62,135 nt of DNA from Deltaproteobacteria bacterium (GTDB lineage Bacteria > Desulfobacterota > Desulfuromonadia > Desulfuromonadales > JAAYDE01): NCBI GenBank assembly GCA_016934985.1, contig JAFGRU010000121.1:1-62135 (forward strand). Direction: 5' to 3'. Each line of letters opens with the position of its first letter. Position 1 is the first letter of the stretch. The notes under the pieces were generated by a model. The model worked only from the letters and a program-made list of their open reading frames with translations, was not told where the DNA came from and did not search any database. The position numbers and the translations under genes are program-made. This document shows positions 46,293 through 55,794 of this stretch, piece by piece.

Positions 46293-47012
46293 TTATTCCT
46301 CCCACTTTTCCAACACATCGACGAAACGATCAAGGGCATTGACGACCACCTCTTCGATCATCCTGCCCTTTTCGGCACTGGCAAGTTCAGGGTTCCCCCA
46401 TACCCCTCCAGGCCAGAAGCGCCGTTTGTCGCGCACCAAAATTCCCATCGGAAAATTTGGATATTCTTTTTTCCCTGCCCCTTTAACCAGCTGGGGATGG
46501 GAATGCATGATTCTGGAGGTTTCAATCTCTCCGGCATGGGCGTCGTCGGACGTTTCAATAATCCCCTTCCCTTCTTCCATGGCCAGTTGATATTCGGTTA
46601 AAACGGCCAGCCTTATATCCTTAAACAATTCCATTAACTTTTCACCCGCATCCTGAATAGCTGCCATGTGGGTACCCCCGGCATGGCCACTAAGGAAAAT
46701 GAAGTTTCTCAAGCCCTGGTTTCGCATGGAGGTGACGATATCCAGAATCAGACTTTTGAGGGTTTCGGTGGTGATGGAGACGGTCCCGGGATGCCTGGAT
46801 GTTGATCGGCACACGCCATAATGAATCGGAGGCGCTACGAAAATGGGCCGTTTCTCCGCCAGTTTGCGTCCGACCTCAATAGCGTGCAGGGTGTCCGTTG
46901 ACAGAGGCAGATGGCTGCCGTGCTCTTCGGTAGAACCGAAAGGGATGAGGACAGTCCGGGTTTTTTTTAGACCTTCTTCAAATTCGGTCATGGTTATATT
47001 TTCGAAAAGCAC
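46293..47012 (-). CDS. Creatininase family amidohydrolase
   Basis: A 239-residue protein of the creatininase family. Metal-site segments: GSTEEHGSHLPLSTDT (about 26-41), with Glu, His and Asp ligands, and FLSGHAGGTHMAA (about 109-121). The family includes creatininase, the MftE peptidase and formylpyrimidine deformylases, so the substrate cannot be named; no mycofactocin or riboflavin/F420 genes are adjacent. GTG at 47012 is chosen because GGGGGA lies six bases upstream. It is monocistronic. Confidence 0.85.
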   Translation of the reverse strand: MLFENITMTEFEEGLKKTRTVLIPFGSTEEHGSHLPLSTDTLHAIEVGRKLAEKRPIFVAPPIHYGVCRSTSRHPGTVSITTETLKSLILDIVTSMRNQGLRNFIFLSGHAGGTHMAAIQDAGEKLMELFKDIRLAVLTEYQLAMEEGKGIIETSDDAHAGEIETSRIMHSHPQLVKGAGKKEYPNFPMGILVRDKRRFWPGGVWGNPELASAEKGRMIEEVVVNALDRFVDVLEKWEE

Positions 47013-47187
47013 AACAAGTCCCCCCTGAATTTGAGTCAAAAAGTAAACTGTAAATGGTGGTGAATATCTCCCCGTACCGGAACCTTCAACATTTCTGCTC
47101 CTCGGTTTAGGAATTTTTGGTTTTTTGCTGTTAAAAAAACGGCAGAACAGACCTTGATTCCCAAGGAAATTCCGTCTGATGAAAGAT

Positions 47188-47219
47188 GAAAGGCGGCGTT
47201 TTCAGCCGCCTTTTTTTTG
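47188..47219. terminator. Intrinsic terminator downstream of queE
   Basis: The stem GGCGGC/GCCGCC (47192-47197 with 47205-47210) lies about 35 bases after queE. The long T run (47211-47218) is on the plus strand, although queE is transcribed on the minus strand, where only TTTCATCTTT follows. It may terminate queE weakly and also a short plus-strand transcript. Confidence 0.65.
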
Positions 47220-47252
47220 AGATCAATACTGTTCTGTCACTTTAACAAAATA

Positions 47253-48014
47253 CTACAAAAGCTTCAAAATGTGATGATTTTGGGGGATGACCCTGACATC
47301 TCCGTGGATGCCGGCCGCAAGTTCCTGCATGCGCAGCAGCTTGTCCGCCGGGATAGTAACTTTACCTTTGGCAGAGAGGGGTTGAAGGACAAGTACTGTT
47401 TCGGGGGCAACCGTGCGGACCATGGATGCGGCACGGATGAGCTCGTCCTCGGAGGTGGCCCTGCCAACCACGACCTTGACGCAACAGCGGGAATGGGCCG
47501 CCAGCTCCAGAAAGCGCCGGTGGTCATCCCAAGGGGTCGGCATCCCCGTTACGGTGGAGAGCTTAATGTCCATGGCAATAAAATCGAGATGGGGTATAAA
47601 CTTTTTTAAGGTCTCCGGAAGGGTGCCGTTGGTTTCAAGATAAATTGGCAAGAATTCCCTCAACTTCGGGAGCCATTCCAGCAAGACATGCTCATGAATC
47701 AGCGGCTCGCCACCGGTCAAGCTGATGGAATGGTAAGCTCGGGGGTGGACCACCTTCCAGGAGGCGACCAGCTCTGCGACAAAAGACAAGCTGACTGGAT
47801 TAGCTACGTCCTTGAACTTTCCACTCCCCGGGTCTTTCTCAACCTTACAGTATTCTAAGGCTTCGACACCGGTATCACAATAGGAACAGGCCCAATTGCA
47901 GCCACCGAAACGGATAAAAATCTGGCGAACCCCGACCCAGGGTCCCTCCCCCTGAATGGAGGAAAAAATCTCAATCAGGTGGGCGTCAGGTGCGGGTGAA
48001 GGTAGCGCAGGCAT
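47253..48014 (-). CDS. queE: 7-carboxy-7-deazaguanine synthase QueE
   Basis: A 253-residue radical SAM enzyme of queuosine (preQ0) synthesis, converting 6-carboxytetrahydropterin to 7-carboxy-7-deazaguanine. EIFSSIQGEGPWVGVRQ is the family start and CNWACSYC carries the CX3CX2C cluster motif. The SLTGGEPLIH segment binds SAM. ATG at 48014 gives the family N-terminus; it overlaps queD by 29 bases. queC and queF are not in the window. Confidence 0.95.
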   Translation of the reverse strand: MPALPSPAPDAHLIEIFSSIQGEGPWVGVRQIFIRFGGCNWACSYCDTGVEALEYCKVEKDPGSGKFKDVANPVSLSFVAELVASWKVVHPRAYHSISLTGGEPLIHEHVLLEWLPKLREFLPIYLETNGTLPETLKKFIPHLDFIAMDIKLSTVTGMPTPWDDHRRFLELAAHSRCCVKVVVGRATSEDELIRAASMVRTVAPETVLVLQPLSAKGKVTIPADKLLRMQELAAGIHGDVRVIPQNHHILKLL

Positions 48015-48357
48015 TGTCAGACTCCCAGACACGAACACTTTCAATGTCAACCTGGTAGGAAGCGAGGTTCTTTTCCAAACCCTCATAAAGGATACGGGCG
48101 ATGTTTTCCGATGAGGGGCTGATATCCTTGAAAGGCGGGAGTTCATTCAGGTATTTGTGGTCCAGGGTTCCCAGAAGGCTTTTGGTTTCTTTTTTCAGGA
48201 TCTTAAAGTCAATGCCGAGGCCGGATTTGTCAAGAGCTTCCGCCTTGACAGTGACTTCGACTTTCCAGTTATGGCCATGCAGGTTTTCGCAATCGCCCTG
48301 ATAATGAAGTAAATTATGGGCAGCGGCAAATGATGTATGAATAGTCAGGTGGTACAT
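47986..48357 (-). CDS. queD: 6-carboxytetrahydropterin synthase QueD
   Basis: A 123-residue member of the 6-pyruvoyl-tetrahydropterin synthase family, making the substrate of QueE from dihydroneopterin triphosphate. Zinc ligands are His14 (in SFAAAHNLL), His29 and His31 (ENLHGHNW); the catalytic Cys is in GDCENLHG. It ends inside queE and starts 33 bases after yacG. Confidence 0.95.
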   Translation of the reverse strand: MYHLTIHTSFAAAHNLLHYQGDCENLHGHNWKVEVTVKAEALDKSGLGIDFKILKKETKSLLGTLDHKYLNELPPFKDISPSSENIARILYEGLEKNLASYQVDIESVRVWESDNACATFTRT

Positions 48358-48389
48358 GAAATTCCTTTTTATTAAGGTTGACTGTTGTT

Positions 48390-48593
48390 TTAAATTTCAT
48401 CTGAAGAAAGGGTGTGGGCTTCCTCCTCACGGTTGATCTCCTCCCCTTCGATGCGGTAGGCTTCCTCGGACCATTTGCCCAGGTCGATAAGGCGGCAGCG
48501 TTCACTGCAGAACGGCCGTGCAGGGCTGGTGGACCAATCGACATCCTTGCGGCAGGTGGGGCATTGAACTGTCAGAGGTTTCTTTTTAGTCAT
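48390..48593 (-). CDS. yacG: DNA gyrase inhibitor YacG
   Basis: A 67-residue zinc protein with the four-cysteine YacG pattern: CPTC near the start and [14 protein letters not shown] (about 28-41), the family signature. E. coli YacG binds and inhibits gyrase. The acidic tail is usual. ATG at 48593 follows GAAGAGAGAA and fits the family start; an ATG eight codons earlier is possible. It precedes queD and probably shares its transcript. Confidence 0.88.
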   Translation of the reverse strand: MTKKKPLTVQCPTCRKDVDWSTSPARPFCSERCRLIDLGKWSEEAYRIEGEEINREEEAHTLSSDEI

Positions 48594-48697
48594 TTCTCTC
48601 TTCACTTCTAAGAACAACCAATCACTATCATATCACAAACTGGAGAAGGAACAGAATGGACGCGATTCCGGCTACTGGATTCCGCGATGGTTTTAAA

Positions 48698-49294
48698 TCA
48701 CTGTTCGGAAAATAAATTGACCACGGTCCGTTCCACCTCGTCCAGCCACTTCTTCCGCTGTTCCCGGGAGCTGGTAACCATGATGTTGAACATCCGGCGG
48801 TGGAAACCGGGAACGCCGCAGAATTGAAAAATACAATCTTTCCACAACCTTTGCAAGGGATCGCCAAAGACTTTTTCTTCTCTTTCCGTCGGCGTGTTGG
48901 AGGTGTTGAATACGATGGCGGTTTTCGCTTTCAGAAGACCTTTCGGAATACCTTCCCCCTGATCGTCTTCGATAAACTCGTAAGCGACGCCCGGGCGGAT
49001 TACCCTGTCAACCCAACCCTTGAGGATTGCCGGAGGCTGCCCCCACCAGTTGGGATGAACAACGACGATACCGTCCGCCTCGGCAATCTCCCTGCAATGA
49101 GTTGAAATTTCAAGGGGGAAATTTGCATCCTTGGAAATTTCCTCGTCATACAAAATGGGGTCGAATCTTTCTTTATATAAATCATGAAAAGAAACGTCAT
49201 AGCCGGCTGCCTCCAGGACCCTCGCAGCAGTCATGGCAATGGCGTGATTAAAACTGCCGTTATTGGGATGAGCCAGAATGATTGATATTCTCAT
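48698..49294 (-). CDS. Flavodoxin-fold NAD(P)H oxidoreductase
   Basis: A 198-residue protein of the NQO1/KefF/MdaB quinone reductase type: ILAHPNNGSFNHAIA (about 6-20) binds the FMN or FAD phosphate, HPNWWGQPPAILKGWVDRVI (about 78-97) is the family segment near the active site, and AIVFNTSNTP follows. It probably reduces quinones or other small electrophiles by two electrons. ATG at 49294 follows GGAGAGG. It is near the queuosine genes but no functional link is visible. Confidence 0.88.
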   Translation of the reverse strand: MRISIILAHPNNGSFNHAIAMTAARVLEAAGYDVSFHDLYKERFDPILYDEEISKDANFPLEISTHCREIAEADGIVVVHPNWWGQPPAILKGWVDRVIRPGVAYEFIEDDQGEGIPKGLLKAKTAIVFNTSNTPTEREEKVFGDPLQRLWKDCIFQFCGVPGFHRRMFNIMVTSSREQRKKWLDEVERTVVNLFSEQ

Positions 49295-49349
49295 GGGCAA
49301 CCCTCTCCCCTTTTTTAGAAAGCATCCACCACCAATTTTTCAGAAACAT

Positions 49350-51257
49350 TCAATCTCCCAGGTAGGTATAACCTTGAAGTGCCCGATCGAGAAGTTGCAG
49401 AAATTGGCTGCTCTCCTCGATGGTGATACGACGCAGGGCTACCTGTTTTTCGAGGTTGGTGTGGATGTTTTTGAGGATTTCGGTGCCGTCGTGCTGAACG
49501 TACTTGAGCAGATCGCTGATACTGTCGCCTTTGATGACGGTGTCAATTTTGTAATTAGTTTTTTTATTGAAGGTTATGTGCACGGCGTTGGTGTCACCAA
49601 ACAGGTTGTGCATATCGCCGAGGATCTCCTGGTAGGCGCCGATAAGGAAAAAGCCGATGAAATAGTCCTCATCAGCGTCAATGCGGTGGATGGGGAGAAA
49701 CTTAGCCTTGCCGAATTCACCGACAAAGCTGGTTATTTCGCCGTCGGAATCGCAGGTGATGTCGGCAATGGAGGCGATAACCTCGGGTTTCTGCTGCAGA
49801 CGCTGGAGCGGCACAATGGGAAACAGCTGGTCAATGGCCCAGGAGTCGGGGATCGATTGAAACAGGGAAAAATTGGCAAAATAAGTTTTACGCAGGTTGA
49901 GCTGGAAATTCTGCAGTTCCTCGGGAACATTTTTGAGGCGCTCGAGGATTTCACTCATTTTGACAATGATTCTGCTGCTCACCCATTCGGCAATGGCGCG
50001 CTGCTGGAGATCGAGGTGGCCGAGTTTGAAGAGGCTGATGGCTTCCTGGAAGAACTGGGCCGTGTCATGATAATCCTCGCGCAAACTGTGGCGGTCGATG
50101 CTTTCATATATGTCAATAAGTTTTCTGACCGTCGGCGCGAGCTTTTCCGGTTTTTCCAATATTTCCTCAAACCCGGGGTCTTGAGTTTCGGTGTAGCTGT
50201 TGAGGATATTGGTGATAAGCACCGAATAATGGGCGACAATAGCCCGCCCTGATTCGGAAATGAGGTTGGGGCAAGGGACCTTTGCTTCGTCACAGATATT
50301 CTTGATCTGATAGACAACATCGTTGGCGTATTCTTCAATGTTGTAATTAACACTTGAAAAATAGCTCGACTTGGAACCGTCATAATCCACGCCAAGGCCT
50401 CCACCGATGTCAAGGAAGCGCAGGTTGACGCCCATTTTTTTCATTTCGGCATAGACCCGCGTCCCTTCTATGAGAGCATTTTTTATCTTGTCGACTTTGG
50501 TAATCTGGCTGCCGATGTGAAAATGAAGAAGTTGCAGGTTGTCGAGAAGACCCTTTTTCCGCAGCAGGTCGACGGCCGTAAGGAGTTCGGAAATACGCAG
50601 GCCGAATTTGGCGTCATCCCCGCCTGAAGTAGACCACTTGCCCGTCCCGCGTGCCGACAATTTGACCCGTATACCGAGTTTCGGTGCAATGCCGATCTCT
50701 TTGGAATACTCGATGATTCTTTCCAGTTCGAAAAGCTTTTCAACGACAATGGTAATATCATAGCCGATCTTTGTGGCGTGAAGGACGGTTGCAATAAATT
50801 CGGTGTCCTTGTAACCGTTACAGATGATCGGCAGGTTTTGGCCGGTGGATATGGAAATAGCCGCTGCCAGTTCCGGCTTGGAGCCAACTTCAAGTCCAAG
50901 CCCGTACTTCTTGCCGAAATCAGCGATAGCCTCGACCACCTGACGCTGTTGGTTAACCTTGATGGGATAAAAAGTCTGGTAGGTGGCCGGATAGTCGTAC
51001 TCTTCGATGGCATTTCTAAATGCGCGGTTGATGGAGCTGATCCTCCCTTCGAGAACGTTCATGAAACGCAGCAGGATGGGTGGTTTGATATTCCTTTTGA
51101 TGAGGTCGTCAACCAGGGCACGAATATCGATGGCGTATTTTGAATGGGGCGAAGGGTGTACGCAGACATTCCCTTTTTTATTGATGGAAAAATAGTCTGC
51201 TCCCCAATTAGTGAGATTGTAGAGTCTTTCCGAATCTTTGATTTTCCAACGGCTCAT
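49350..51257 (-). CDS. speA: Biosynthetic arginine decarboxylase
   Basis: A 635-residue SpeA of the PLP fold III decarboxylases, converting arginine to agmatine. FYPIKVNQQRQVVEAIADFG (about 96-115) holds the PLP lysine; LQLLHFHIGSQI, FLDIGGGLGVDY and the C-terminal segments are all present (family length about 630). AGGATTAAGTC precedes the ATG. It is followed upstream on the strand by nspC and the carboxyspermidine dehydrogenase gene, but no agmatinase or agmatine deiminase is in the window. Confidence 0.95.
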   Translation of the reverse strand: MSRWKIKDSERLYNLTNWGADYFSINKKGNVCVHPSPHSKYAIDIRALVDDLIKRNIKPPILLRFMNVLEGRISSINRAFRNAIEEYDYPATYQTFYPIKVNQQRQVVEAIADFGKKYGLGLEVGSKPELAAAISISTGQNLPIICNGYKDTEFIATVLHATKIGYDITIVVEKLFELERIIEYSKEIGIAPKLGIRVKLSARGTGKWSTSGGDDAKFGLRISELLTAVDLLRKKGLLDNLQLLHFHIGSQITKVDKIKNALIEGTRVYAEMKKMGVNLRFLDIGGGLGVDYDGSKSSYFSSVNYNIEEYANDVVYQIKNICDEAKVPCPNLISESGRAIVAHYSVLITNILNSYTETQDPGFEEILEKPEKLAPTVRKLIDIYESIDRHSLREDYHDTAQFFQEAISLFKLGHLDLQQRAIAEWVSSRIIVKMSEILERLKNVPEELQNFQLNLRKTYFANFSLFQSIPDSWAIDQLFPIVPLQRLQQKPEVIASIADITCDSDGEITSFVGEFGKAKFLPIHRIDADEDYFIGFFLIGAYQEILGDMHNLFGDTNAVHITFNKKTNYKIDTVIKGDSISDLLKYVQHDGTEILKNIHTNLEKQVALRRITIEESSQFLQLLDRALQGYTYLGD

Positions 51258-51380
51258 GACTTAATCCTAAAATTTCAATAGCATTTAAATATTAACCGGG
51301 AGTCTGTCGGACTGGGCGAATCGTAACGAGAAACAGAGAACTTGAGGACAGACTTCCCGTGACATAAATGATGTAGTTGC

Positions 51381-52553
51381 CTATGACAATCGGCTTTTGA
51401 AATCAGAAAAAGCAAAACTGCGCACGATATCAAGTTCACCGGTATCCGGTTCATAAACCGCAATATGGGGGTGATGGACACCATTAAAAGTGGTGGTTTT
51501 GACCATGGTATAATGGGCCATGTCGAGAAAAACCAGACGATCTCCCGGGATAAGAGGTTTTTCAAAAGACCAGTCACCGATAACATCACCCGCCAGGCAG
51601 GACGGACCCGCCAGCCGGTATGTGTAGGGTTTGTCACCGGGATCGAAGCCTCCCGCGATTTCCGGCCGATAGGGCATTTCAAGAACATCGGGCATATGGC
51701 AAGTAACCGAGAGATTGAGAATAGCGATCGCCATGTTGTTGCGTACCACGTCGAGCACCTCTCCTACCAGTACGCCGGTGCCTATGACAACTGCTTCACC
51801 TGGTTCAAGATAGACGCGAACGCCGTAACGCTCCTGAAAATGGCGGATCAGGGTTACCAGTCCGTCGATGTCGTAGCCTTCGCGGGTAATGTGATGGCCA
51901 CCTCCGAGATTAAGCCATTTCATGGCGGGCAGAAACTCACCGAACTTTTCCTCAAAAACCCTGGCGGTTCTTTTCAGCGGTTCGAAAAGGTGTTCGCAGA
52001 GGGTGTGAAAATGTAGGCCTTCCACGCCCTCCAGAGAGCGGCCAATGAAATCCTCCCGACGGATGCCGAGACGCGAAACCGGCCCGCAGGGATCGTATAG
52101 GGGGGTATGCCCTTCGGAATGTTCGGGGTTGACCCTCAAACCAACTGAAACCTTGCCCTTCTTTCTTTCCCACTGGGGTCGAAAGCGCTCCAACTGGGCA
52201 AAAGAGTTGAAAGTCAGATGGCTTGAAATGTCCAGCAGCTCTGTAACATCCTCCGGTGAAAAGGCAGCGGCAAAGCTGTGGACCTCGCGGCCAAATTCCT
52301 CAAACCCAAGACGGGCTTCCCAGGGGGAGCTGGCACAAACCCCCTGCAGGGATTTGCGAATGAGGGGAAAAAGACTCCACATGGAGAAAGCCTTGAGCGC
52401 CAGAAGGATTTCTGCCCCACTGCTCCTCTGGACTCTGTCAAGGATCTCCAGATTAAAACGCAAGCGACCCAGGTCGATAACAAAGGCCGGCGAGGGAGCG
52501 AGACGAGCTATTTCTGCGACGTGTAAGGCCGGTTTCAGGTCAGATGAAGCCAT
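51381..52553 (-). CDS. nspC: Carboxynorspermidine/carboxyspermidine decarboxylase
   Basis: A 390-residue PLP fold III decarboxylase of the NspC family, removing the carboxyl group from carboxyspermidine (or carboxynorspermidine). LLALKAFSMWSLFPLIRK (about 45-62) holds the PLP lysine; LNLGGGHHITREGYD and YLEPGEAVVIGTGVLVGEV bind the phosphate of PLP. ATG at 52553 overlaps the dehydrogenase gene by 19 bases, so the pair is coupled. With that enzyme it forms the aspartate-semialdehyde route to spermidine that replaces AdoMet decarboxylase and SpeE. Confidence 0.94.
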   Translation of the reverse strand: MASSDLKPALHVAEIARLAPSPAFVIDLGRLRFNLEILDRVQRSSGAEILLALKAFSMWSLFPLIRKSLQGVCASSPWEARLGFEEFGREVHSFAAAFSPEDVTELLDISSHLTFNSFAQLERFRPQWERKKGKVSVGLRVNPEHSEGHTPLYDPCGPVSRLGIRREDFIGRSLEGVEGLHFHTLCEHLFEPLKRTARVFEEKFGEFLPAMKWLNLGGGHHITREGYDIDGLVTLIRHFQERYGVRVYLEPGEAVVIGTGVLVGEVLDVVRNNMAIAILNLSVTCHMPDVLEMPYRPEIAGGFDPGDKPYTYRLAGPSCLAGDVIGDWSFEKPLIPGDRLVFLDMAHYTMVKTTTFNGVHHPHIAVYEPDTGELDIVRSFAFSDFKSRLS

Positions 52554-53737
52554 TCTTCGCTTTCGATAACCTGGGTCGGGAGACCCATAAGTCCAAGGGT
52601 TTCCAGAAAAGGTGCGGGATCGAACTGTTCCATGTTGAAAACTCCCCGGCCACGCCATTTGTCGGTCAGCATCATCATGGCCCCGGTTACTGCCGGTACG
52701 CCTGTGGTGTAGCTGATGGCCTGGGAATTGGTCTCTTTGTAACAGGCTTCGTGATCACAGATGTTGTAAATATAGACCTGTTTTTTTTCACCGTTTTTAA
52801 GCCCCTTGGCAACCACGCCGATACAGGTGCGGCCTTTGGTCAGAGGCCCGAGACTGCCGGGATCAGGCAGAACCGCTTTGAGAAATTGCAGGGGTACGAT
52901 CTTCTGGCCGTTATAGTCAACCTCATCAATTCGGGTCATGCCGACATTCTGAAGGACCTCCAGGTGCTTGAGGTAATTATCGGAGAAGGTCATCCAGAAC
53001 TGGGCCTTGCGAATGGTTGGAATATGCTTGACCAGGGATTCCATTTCCTCGTGGTACATGCGATAGATGTTCATGGGGCCAATGCCGTCGGGAAAATCAA
53101 AACTGCGCTTGGTTGCCAGAGCAGCGCTTTCGACCCAGCGGTTGTCTTCCCAGTGGCGGCACTCGGCAGTCACCTCGCGGATATTGATTTCCGGATTGAA
53201 GTTGGTCGCAAATGGCTGTCCATGGCTGCCGGCGTTGGCGTCAATAATGTCGATTTCCTGCACCTCGTCAAGATAGTCCTTGGCTGCCAGAGCTGTATAG
53301 ACATTGGTCACTCCGGGATCGAAGCCGCTGCCGAGAAGAGCCATCAGGCCCTTCTCCTTGAGGCGGTCATGATAAGCCCATTGCCAGCTGTATTCGAACT
53401 TGGCCGTATCGAGGGGTTCATAGTTGGCGGTATCGAGGTAATCGACGCCGGTTTCCAGACAGGCGTCCATAATGGTCAGATCCTGATAGGGAAGAGCTAC
53501 ATTGATGACCAGCTTTGGTTCTACCTGGCGAATCAGTTTTGCCAGTTCCGGAACATTGCCGGCATCGACCTGGGCCGTAGCAATGTCATATCCTTTTATC
53601 TCAGCGGCGATGGCATCACACTTGGACTTGGTCCGGGACGCCAGGGTGATGGAAGAAAAAACGTCCTTTGCTTGGGCGCACTTGTGCACCACGACCCTTC
53701 CGACCCCACCTGCTCCTATAATAAGCACTTTGCTCAT
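52535..53737 (-). CDS. Carboxyspermidine dehydrogenase (saccharopine dehydrogenase family)
   Basis: A 400-residue NAD(P)H-dependent enzyme of the saccharopine dehydrogenase (LYS1-like) family. The Rossmann motif is VLIIGAGGVGRVVVHKCAQ (about 4-22). In this family and context it joins aspartate semialdehyde and putrescine (or diaminopropane) to carboxyspermidine. The call depends on the overlap with nspC; on its own the protein could be taken for lysine metabolism. AGGATTGCGAC precedes the ATG. Confidence 0.92.
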   Translation of the reverse strand: MSKVLIIGAGGVGRVVVHKCAQAKDVFSSITLASRTKSKCDAIAAEIKGYDIATAQVDAGNVPELAKLIRQVEPKLVINVALPYQDLTIMDACLETGVDYLDTANYEPLDTAKFEYSWQWAYHDRLKEKGLMALLGSGFDPGVTNVYTALAAKDYLDEVQEIDIIDANAGSHGQPFATNFNPEINIREVTAECRHWEDNRWVESAALATKRSFDFPDGIGPMNIYRMYHEEMESLVKHIPTIRKAQFWMTFSDNYLKHLEVLQNVGMTRIDEVDYNGQKIVPLQFLKAVLPDPGSLGPLTKGRTCIGVVAKGLKNGEKKQVYIYNICDHEACYKETNSQAISYTTGVPAVTGAMMMLTDKWRGRGVFNMEQFDPAPFLETLGLMGLPTQVIESEEWLHLT

Positions 53738-53842
53738 GTCGCAATCCTTTTCTTCTGGTTAGATTAAAAACGGGTTTGCTGGAAATTAGTTTCTATAAAC
53801 TTACCAGATAGTGCATGGAATCAAAGGCAATAAATCTCCAGG

Positions 53843-54397
53843 CTATTTCCCGGTGTAAACGAATGTCGGAGGACTGACGATCCAGAGAATTTTTGCTTTG
53901 CCACGTCCGATGTTGCGAATGGAGTGGCGGCGGTCCGAAGCAAAGAAAAAACATTCGTCCCTGTTTACCGTGTAGACCTGATCCTCAAGACACAGTTCCA
54001 CCTTCCCTTGCTGAACGTAACCGAATTCTTCACCTTCATGAATTTCCTGCTCTGCCATTTTAGCTCCAGGATCAAGGGTCACCAGGACCGGATCCATTGT
54101 TCTGTTCTGGGCACCAGGGACAAGGAATTCAACCTTGAAAGGTTCCTCGCCCCCGCCAGGGCAAACCCGGGCGTCCAATCCGAAAACAACCCTTCTTTCC
54201 GTTGCCTCGCTGAAAAATTCCTGAAGACTGACACCGAAAACATCCAGAATGTCTTTAAGTGTGGCGATGGACGGACAGGTGGTGTCATTCTCCAATTGGG
54301 ATATGTAACCCTTGGTCAGGTCGGCACGGCCGGCCAGCTCTTCCTGGGTTAGGGAATTAATCATTCTGAGCCGTTTCAGGCTTTCTCCGATTTTCAC
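53843..54397 (-). CDS. XRE-family regulator with cupin domain
   Basis: A 184-residue regulator: N-terminal Cro/CI helix-turn-helix (about 8-62, TQEELAGRADLTKGYISQLE) and C-terminal cupin (about 108-180, EIHEGEEFGYVQQGKVEL), the architecture of PuuR and other metabolite-sensing repressors. It lies 105 bases upstream of the polyamine genes on the same strand, so it probably controls them and may sense a polyamine; PuuR of E. coli responds to putrescine. This is inferred from family and position. GTG start after CAGGTGCTTGT. Confidence 0.9.
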   Translation of the reverse strand: MKIGESLKRLRMINSLTQEELAGRADLTKGYISQLENDTTCPSIATLKDILDVFGVSLQEFFSEATERRVVFGLDARVCPGGGEEPFKVEFLVPGAQNRTMDPVLVTLDPGAKMAEQEIHEGEEFGYVQQGKVELCLEDQVYTVNRDECFFFASDRRHSIRNIGRGKAKILWIVSPPTFVYTGK

Positions 54398-54639
54398 ACA
54401 AGCACCTGAGTTTAGTAATAATAAACAAAAAGTCAGAGGCGGATTTTAAACTTTTTTAAATTGTTGTCAACTGTGAAGTACTAAATTTTTAAAAAATTGA
54501 AGATAGAGAGATTCCGCGAACTATTAGCGTCTGTGTGATGGAGGTTTTAAGAACCCTGGTCAAAGGAAAGAAGGGTTTGTCCCGTTTTGGAAAACGGAAG
54601 AGCGGGAATTATTTAACAAGGGAAAAAATTTCGTTTGGG

Positions 54640-55794
54640 TTAGAAGTTCTCGGCAAAAAGTTCAAACTGTTCTACTTGGATATCATAGTGGCTTTCCTGA
54701 ACCTGGACCTGGTTACGGCCTTGTTTTTTGGCGAGGTAAAGGGCATCGTCAGCTTCGGTTATGAGATCTCGGCAGGATTCCATACCGGGGGTTTTGCGTC
54801 CTGTTACGCCAATGCTGATAGTCATGAAAATGGTTTTTTCACGATGGATAATGGCCATCCCCTCAGTCCTGCTACGCAGGACTTCAGCCCGTTGCAGGGC
54901 ATTTTCCAGACTGGTATTAGGAAGTAAAACAGCGAATTCTTCGCCCCCAAAGCGACAAATTATATCGGAACAGCGTCTGAAAACAGCCTGCAGTTCCTTG
55001 GCAAACTCCTGCAGGGCCAGGTCGCCTGCAATGTGTCCGTGGGTGTCGTTGATGCGTTTGAAATGATCAATATCGACCATCAAAATTGAAACAGGAACCT
55101 TCTCACGAAAGGCGCGTTTCCATTCGGTGACAAAAATTTCTTCAAAGTAGCGACGAGAATAAAGTCCGGTCAGGGTGTCTGTTTGACTTATTCTTTCCAA
55201 CGCCCTGGTTTTTTCCTCCAGTTTCAGCTCATTTTCCAATGCATTACGGTATTCTGTGTTACTTTTCCAAATGATGACAGCGAGGTATGCCAAATACACA
55301 AAAAAGATTGAAGCCATGGTAGTGGCGTTTTCCATGCTGGAAAAAGGAAGAAAAAGAGCACAAGGAAGCAACAAAATAGCAACATAAGAGATGGCCAGCG
55401 ATCTGGAAGGAGAATAAGTCAGTCCCCCACCGGCACTCAAACCAGCGGTGCAGATGAACATAAAAATTTTCATGCTTTGGGGGACCGGCGCCCATATCAC
55501 AAAAACAAATGCTGCGCTCCAGATGGTGGCCTGGGTCACCGCCCCCACATATAGAAATTTTCCGTTCAGGGTGTCTGGTTTTAAGTGAGAAAAATTAAAG
55601 TAAAAAAAGGGGGCCAGCCGCAACAGCGTGGTGATGAAAAAAGCGATGAAAAGAGATATCGAAATAAACGGATGTGCTTGATAAAGACCGGTTGGAAAAA
55701 TGATCAGGGTCCAGAGGATAAGATACGAGGGCGTTGCGCTAAGGGATCGTTGGAAAATATCCTGAACAACTCTGGTTGCGATCTTTGTTTTCAT
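54640..55794 (-). CDS. Membrane diguanylate cyclase
   Basis: A 384-residue cyclase with about six N-terminal membrane helices (about 20-185), a short coiled coil (about 190-215, NALENELKLEEKTRALERIS) and a GGDEF domain (about 218-375). The active site CRFGGEEFAVLLP is intact, and RCSD lies five residues before it, the inhibitory I-site, so product feedback is likely. It makes cyclic-di-GMP, for which three PilZ-type proteins in the window are candidate receptors. The signal sensed by the membrane part is unknown. Confidence 0.93.
   Translation of the reverse strand: MKTKIATRVVQDIFQRSLSATPSYLILWTLIIFPTGLYQAHPFISISLFIAFFITTLLRLAPFFYFNFSHLKPDTLNGKFLYVGAVTQATIWSAAFVFVIWAPVPQSMKIFMFICTAGLSAGGGLTYSPSRSLAISYVAILLLPCALFLPFSSMENATTMASIFFVYLAYLAVIIWKSNTEYRNALENELKLEEKTRALERISQTDTLTGLYSRRYFEEIFVTEWKRAFREKVPVSILMVDIDHFKRINDTHGHIAGDLALQEFAKELQAVFRRCSDIICRFGGEEFAVLLPNTSLENALQRAEVLRSRTEGMAIIHREKTIFMTISIGVTGRKTPGMESCRDLITEADDALYLAKKQGRNQVQVQESHYDIQVEQFELFAENF

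Noticed and set aside
52544..53767. 407-residue plus-strand frame opposite carboxyspermidine dehydrogenase
   Set aside because: It is exactly antisense to a conserved enzyme and arises from its codon bias.
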